Below, in pieces: positions 59,859-64,000 of a stretch of 64,000 nt of DNA. The position numbers were made by a program, and so were the translations under genes. Source of the DNA: Triplophysa rosa (lineage: Eukaryota; Chordata; Actinopteri; Cypriniformes; Nemacheilidae). The stretch's first letter is position 1; every line of letters starts with the position of its first letter. Under the pieces are notes generated by a model. That model was not told the origin of the DNA, searched no databases, and saw only the letters and a list, made by a program, of their open reading frames with translations. The stretch lies in contig NC_079892.1 of the NCBI RefSeq assembly GCF_024868665.1, forward strand, positions 9,002,251 through 9,066,250, written 5' to 3'.

Positions 59859-60984
59859 TGGTAGTGCAGCATCAATACAGCAATAAACCGTATGCCAGCA
59901 GATCTGATAAAGAAAGCATAACATTTAATGTAGTTCTCAATAGCCAGTATTTAAATCCAGCTGAGGGGCAAACCAAGGGCCAATTGTTTGTATTGTTATT
60001 CCATTTATGAACTCAAGGAGATACTGTGGCGTTATTCATATAATTCACTTACTCCCCTGTAACTCATCTCAGTTTCTAATAGATGAAAATATCCTTTCAC
60101 CTGGTCTGAATGGAGACAACTGAGACTAAGATAATGTGAGAGAACAACACTGACTGAGATAATAAATTGCTGATATATAAACAGGCGTTATATCAAAACA
60201 GCGTTATAGCTTTATTCACAATCTTTTTCCATTGTAAGTTTCGTTTCTGTAAAACTTGGATTGGACAATTGTGACAATATACTGTGATACACTTAAAGAT
60301 AGTATAAAGACATGTTTTGTCTCCATTGTGCTCAACAGGAAATAGAAAATTCAGCCTCATAAAATTGAACCATGCTATGTATGTGTCTCGGCATAATGCA
60401 CAATGTCAAAAAGTTCAGACATGTTCATGACTGGTGACTAATGCATTCCTATTAGCCCTAGGACAGGATCGTCATTTTTCAATATCGTAGGGCTTTCTTA
60501 TTCAGAATACTGACCTTTATACATAATGAAGACAAGTCGGAACTGAGTTTTGGTTGAAAGCCCTTGCAGATCATGACTTTACATTTAAGACTGTCATTTG
60601 TCTTCTGCGTGACCTGATGGAGCTATCGCAAGTTATGTACACAGCTCCTATGTGTAGGACATTGGTAGAGATGTTAGATTGAGCATTAGTAAGAACCACG
60701 AGAGCCATTACGTGTGAGCTAGCTTTGAACAGCTTAAAGGTTTGAGTTGGCCTGCCGCCATGGCAAACAACACATGTTGGCGTGGTTGCCACAGTAACTG
60801 GGCTTTTAAGAAAATAATTGGAGGATGCATGGGTTTGCTTCTCACAAAGTGTCAAGGAGCAGTGCAGTGACCTCCAGCATAGTGATACAGAGAGCCGCAG
60901 GAGGCATCGGCCAAGGTCTTTCATGTCGAACAGATCAAGCGTTGCTTGAATTATACCTTAAACCTGTAATCACACTTTCCTACA

Positions 60985-61257
60985 GTTTTATATATCTTTC
61001 ATCATTTATTCACCCTTATGTTGTTCAAAACCTGTATATGACACTTTTTGGGGCTGATTTTTTAGAAATGTATTTGTGGTTTTGTACCCATACAATGGAG
61101 GTCAATGGGGTCCAATGTTGTTTGGTTACCAACGTTCTTCAAAATATATTTTTTGTGTAATGCAAAATAATAAAAAAAACTCATACAGGTTTGGAATGAC
61201 ATGATGGTGAGTAAATGATGAAGGAATTTTCATTTTTGGGTGAACTATCCAATTAAA
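60985..61257 (+). mobile_element. Palindromic cyprinid MITE copy, left end lost
   Basis: Begins in the element at CATCATTTATTCACCCTTAT and ends GGGTGAACTATCCAATTAAA. Confidence 0.75.
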
Positions 61258-64000
61258 GTGTTCTTGGAGGTTAATGAAGTGCATCCCAATAAAGACACTT
61301 CTGCTCAACTCTTTGCCATTTAGTAGTTTAAATGATCATGTCATGTGTTAAAAAATATATATTTTTGAGATTTAACTAATGGTCTCCATGATCAAAAAGC
61401 CTTCTCCAAATTGCTTGAGGTGAATCAGGATAGAAGTTCCTGCAGTCTGGGATTCAGTTTTGGATAAACATACTAGTAGTTAGGCCACTTTTTATGATGT
61501 ATAAAATCCTGTTTTTGTCCAGTGAAAATTTCATTAGAGTATAAGAAAAAACAGACTGTAAATGCTATAAATGTTTAATATTACCTTTAAGCTATCCTTG
61601 GCTCTTGAGGAAAATATAATAAATTTGAGACATTGTGTGCCTTTGTTTTCTATTTTTGATGCTCCTTTTTGTATTTACGTACAATCAAAGGGATACACAA
61701 AAACAGTAAGCCTGTTTTAATCATTTTCAATTCTGTTTATGAAGGCTCCATGACCTCGAAGCAAAATAACCCCGACCAATCGTAAAAACACACACAGAAT
61801 GCTGCTTACAGTTTTAAGCAATTCAATTGGCCCTGCATTAAAAGCAAAAAAAGTTGGCCAAAAACTTCCATTACCATAACCACTTGAAGTCCCCCAGCAG
61901 TTGCTAATTGATGGAAAAAGCTTGAAGGAGGATGAGCGCCGGACTCAAACCATGGCCTGATTAACAAAGCGGAAGACTGTGGTTTCAGCGGGGTTGTGTA
62001 ACACTTGCATGTCTTAAAGTTTTCTGCATAAGTTTCAAGTATTCTAAATAAATGAGTTTAAAACATTCCCCAGGCGTCCAAACGAGCAAATGTCTTAAAG
62101 TTGGGCTTTGCATGGTGGGAGCTTTTTTGCTATGATTGGACATTCAAAGCAACGATTTTGGCTGCCTGCTGTGCTCAGAGGCCAGCCAGCATGACCCAGC
62201 ATTAGGTTCAATCTCTTTACAGACTCTAAAGGGGTCCAACCTAGATCAACGATTGCTGAAATTATGAACCTGCTTGAAAACACAGGGCTGGAAATGGAGG
62301 GACGTGGAGAGACGGTGTCCAGGGAGTGAATTACTAGGGGTGACGGAGAGGACTTTTATCCATGAAATGGCCTCCAAACACTATGCACATTTAATACGTA
62401 TAGTGAGATTTTTTATCTGTGGTTTAAAAATAAATAAATGTCTTCGACCAGTCCCCCACTGTGAATCTCATGTGCATACACAAACTAATTACCACTTTTG
62501 TTCTTGCTCTTGAGATCTTTCTTTCTTACATCTTGGTTTCGTCTCATATTGAGCATTTCTGGTATTTGACCTGACCTTGAATGCAAACGTAGACTGTGAT
62601 GTTTTTATGATATAACAACTTTACAGTACACTGCACTTGGTAGTTTTTCCTGATCCCTAAAAATGACCATTCCAGATTTTCATTTAAGCAGCATTTGCTA
62701 GATGTATTGTGGTCATTCCAGTCCAGTGTCTGTTGAATTTCCACAAAATCAAACCTCAGGAGTGACAGAGTCATCAAACAGCAATGTGAAAGACTGACAG
62801 CATGACAAGACACATGAAAACGGTGATAAAAATCAAGGTTGTCAAATAAAAAATTGAACTTTTCTTAAATACATGTACACATATTACAGTTGTATTGCTA
62901 AAGAGGGAACATGAACTTGTTTTCTTAGCAATATTTGAGGTCTGAAAAAATACAGAGCATCTTTTCTGTTATTTTGACCTGTTTTTCCTGTTTTCATTTT
63001 CGGCAAATAAATGCAAATAGACACAAGATTTTTATTTGAAAATTGGGAGAAATATTGTTAGTAGTTCACAGAATGAAACGAAAATGATCAATTTACCTAA
63101 ACAAATACAGAAAAGCTGTTTTTGAATTTTGAAATGGTTTCTGCTGGTGTATAGGTCGGTGTAATGTACCGAACTAAGGTTGATTCAGTCAGATTTTCAA
63201 CTTTATAAACATATTTTTGCATCATAAAACGTTTCCTTGACTAAATTAAATCAGGTATTACATCACATATTCTACCATACAGAGCATTTTTACAGTCGCC
63301 TCTACACAATTTCCTAAATGTCTTATTAAAAATTCCCTCTGTCTCTGAACATCGCATTATTTCGACATGCTGTTGTTGTCAGCGGCGTTCCTTAATGAAA
63401 ACATTCCATAGTCATCCGTAGCCAATTGACTGGCATTGTAATGCAACAAGTGCAGCATAAAGCCTCCCGTTATAAAATCGCGACGAACGATCTTGGCATG
63501 TGAATGAAGCGTGGTGGAGCGCGCTGGTGGAGTCCAGCATCGGTCCCCTGATGATAGACTCCCTTTTCACTCCATCACTTCTCTGACAGGCTGTAAAGGA
63601 GAGCTTTTGAATTTTAGATCAGCGCGGGCAACTACTCTCCATCTCCGAGATGCATGGTTGGCAGCTCTTTCATCCCTAAAACGCATGCAGTGGAGTATGG
63701 ACTGAAGTATACAGGAGATCCTGGAGAGCTCAGAGAGGCTGGAGATGAATCAAACATTTCACTGTCAGCGGGGCTATTTAAACAGACAGGGAGGGCGTAT
63801 CATCTATCAAGAGCTGCGGCACTTAACGCGCCTGAGCTGCGGCACTTAGAGGCGTTTTAGAACAATGCGAACAAGGCGGAGGCTTATCAGAGAGTTGTAA
63901 CCTCGCGACCGTTAGAGAAGCGTTCGGTCCCGTTCTCGCGGCATTAATGGTGTCATAATGGAAGCGATCCCACAGCGGGTCGGTTTATTAATACCTCTTG

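Larger units (their letters stand above)
59520..64000 (+). other. Downstream intron, no further exon seen
   Basis: No coding exon with convincing splice sites was found. It contains a 45-bp mini-element at 59814-59858 and a palindromic cyprinid element at about 60985-61257. A GC-richer, CpG-containing stretch at about 63480-64000 could be regulatory, or a leader of something beyond the window edge. Confidence 0.45.

Overview
This window is vertebrate nuclear DNA, almost certainly from a cyprinid (carp/zebrafish-like) fish. The evidence is split genes with GT-AG introns, proteins recognisable as vertebrate orthologues, and about 14 copies of a palindromic non-autonomous DNA element whose ends read close to AAAGGGATAGTTCACCC, plus other hAT-like elements typical of cyprinid genomes. 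Most long open frames are not genes.

Layout, left to right. (1) 1-5246 is intron 1 of hsd17b12, whose first coding exon (minus strand) lies at 5247-5424, with a CCAAT-rich promoter at about 5.5-6.0 kb. (2) 6.9-21.8 kb looks like a minus-strand non-coding transcription unit. It has a CRE+TATA promoter with a splice donor near 21.7 kb, a second CCAAT-type promoter near 18.5 kb, the miR-129-2 hairpin at 17864-17950, and candidate terminal exons at 8875-8973 and 8530 down to about 6.9 kb. (3) 27298-32982 is a complete 14-exon api5 on the minus strand, encoding 529 aa. (4) 35366-39860 is a complete 8-coding-exon prr5l on the minus strand, encoding 341 aa, with a likely non-coding 5' exon ending at 41167. 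(5) 41.4-48.2 kb is intergenic with several repeats. (6) 48752-48860 and 59429-59519 are two short plus-strand coding first exons. Each encodes a hydrophobic signal or anchor segment and each ends in phase 1 at a consensus donor. They may be alternative starts of one membrane or secreted protein gene that continues beyond the window.

The order api5 - mir-129-2 - hsd17b12, all on one strand, matches human 11p11.2-p12, where TTC17 lies between api5 and the miRNA. No ttc17 exon was recognised here. prr5l next to api5 is a different arrangement from human, where the two are several megabases apart. The genes do not form one pathway: hsd17b12 acts in fatty-acid elongation in the ER, api5 is a nuclear anti-apoptotic scaffold, prr5l is an mTORC2 partner, and miR-129 is a neuronal/ciliary microRNA.

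No wholly new system was found. The strongest points for a second look are the miR-129-2 locus with its candidate promoters, the paired phase-1 first exons (one with a five-codon strong-context uORF), and several nested transposons with readable target-site duplications.
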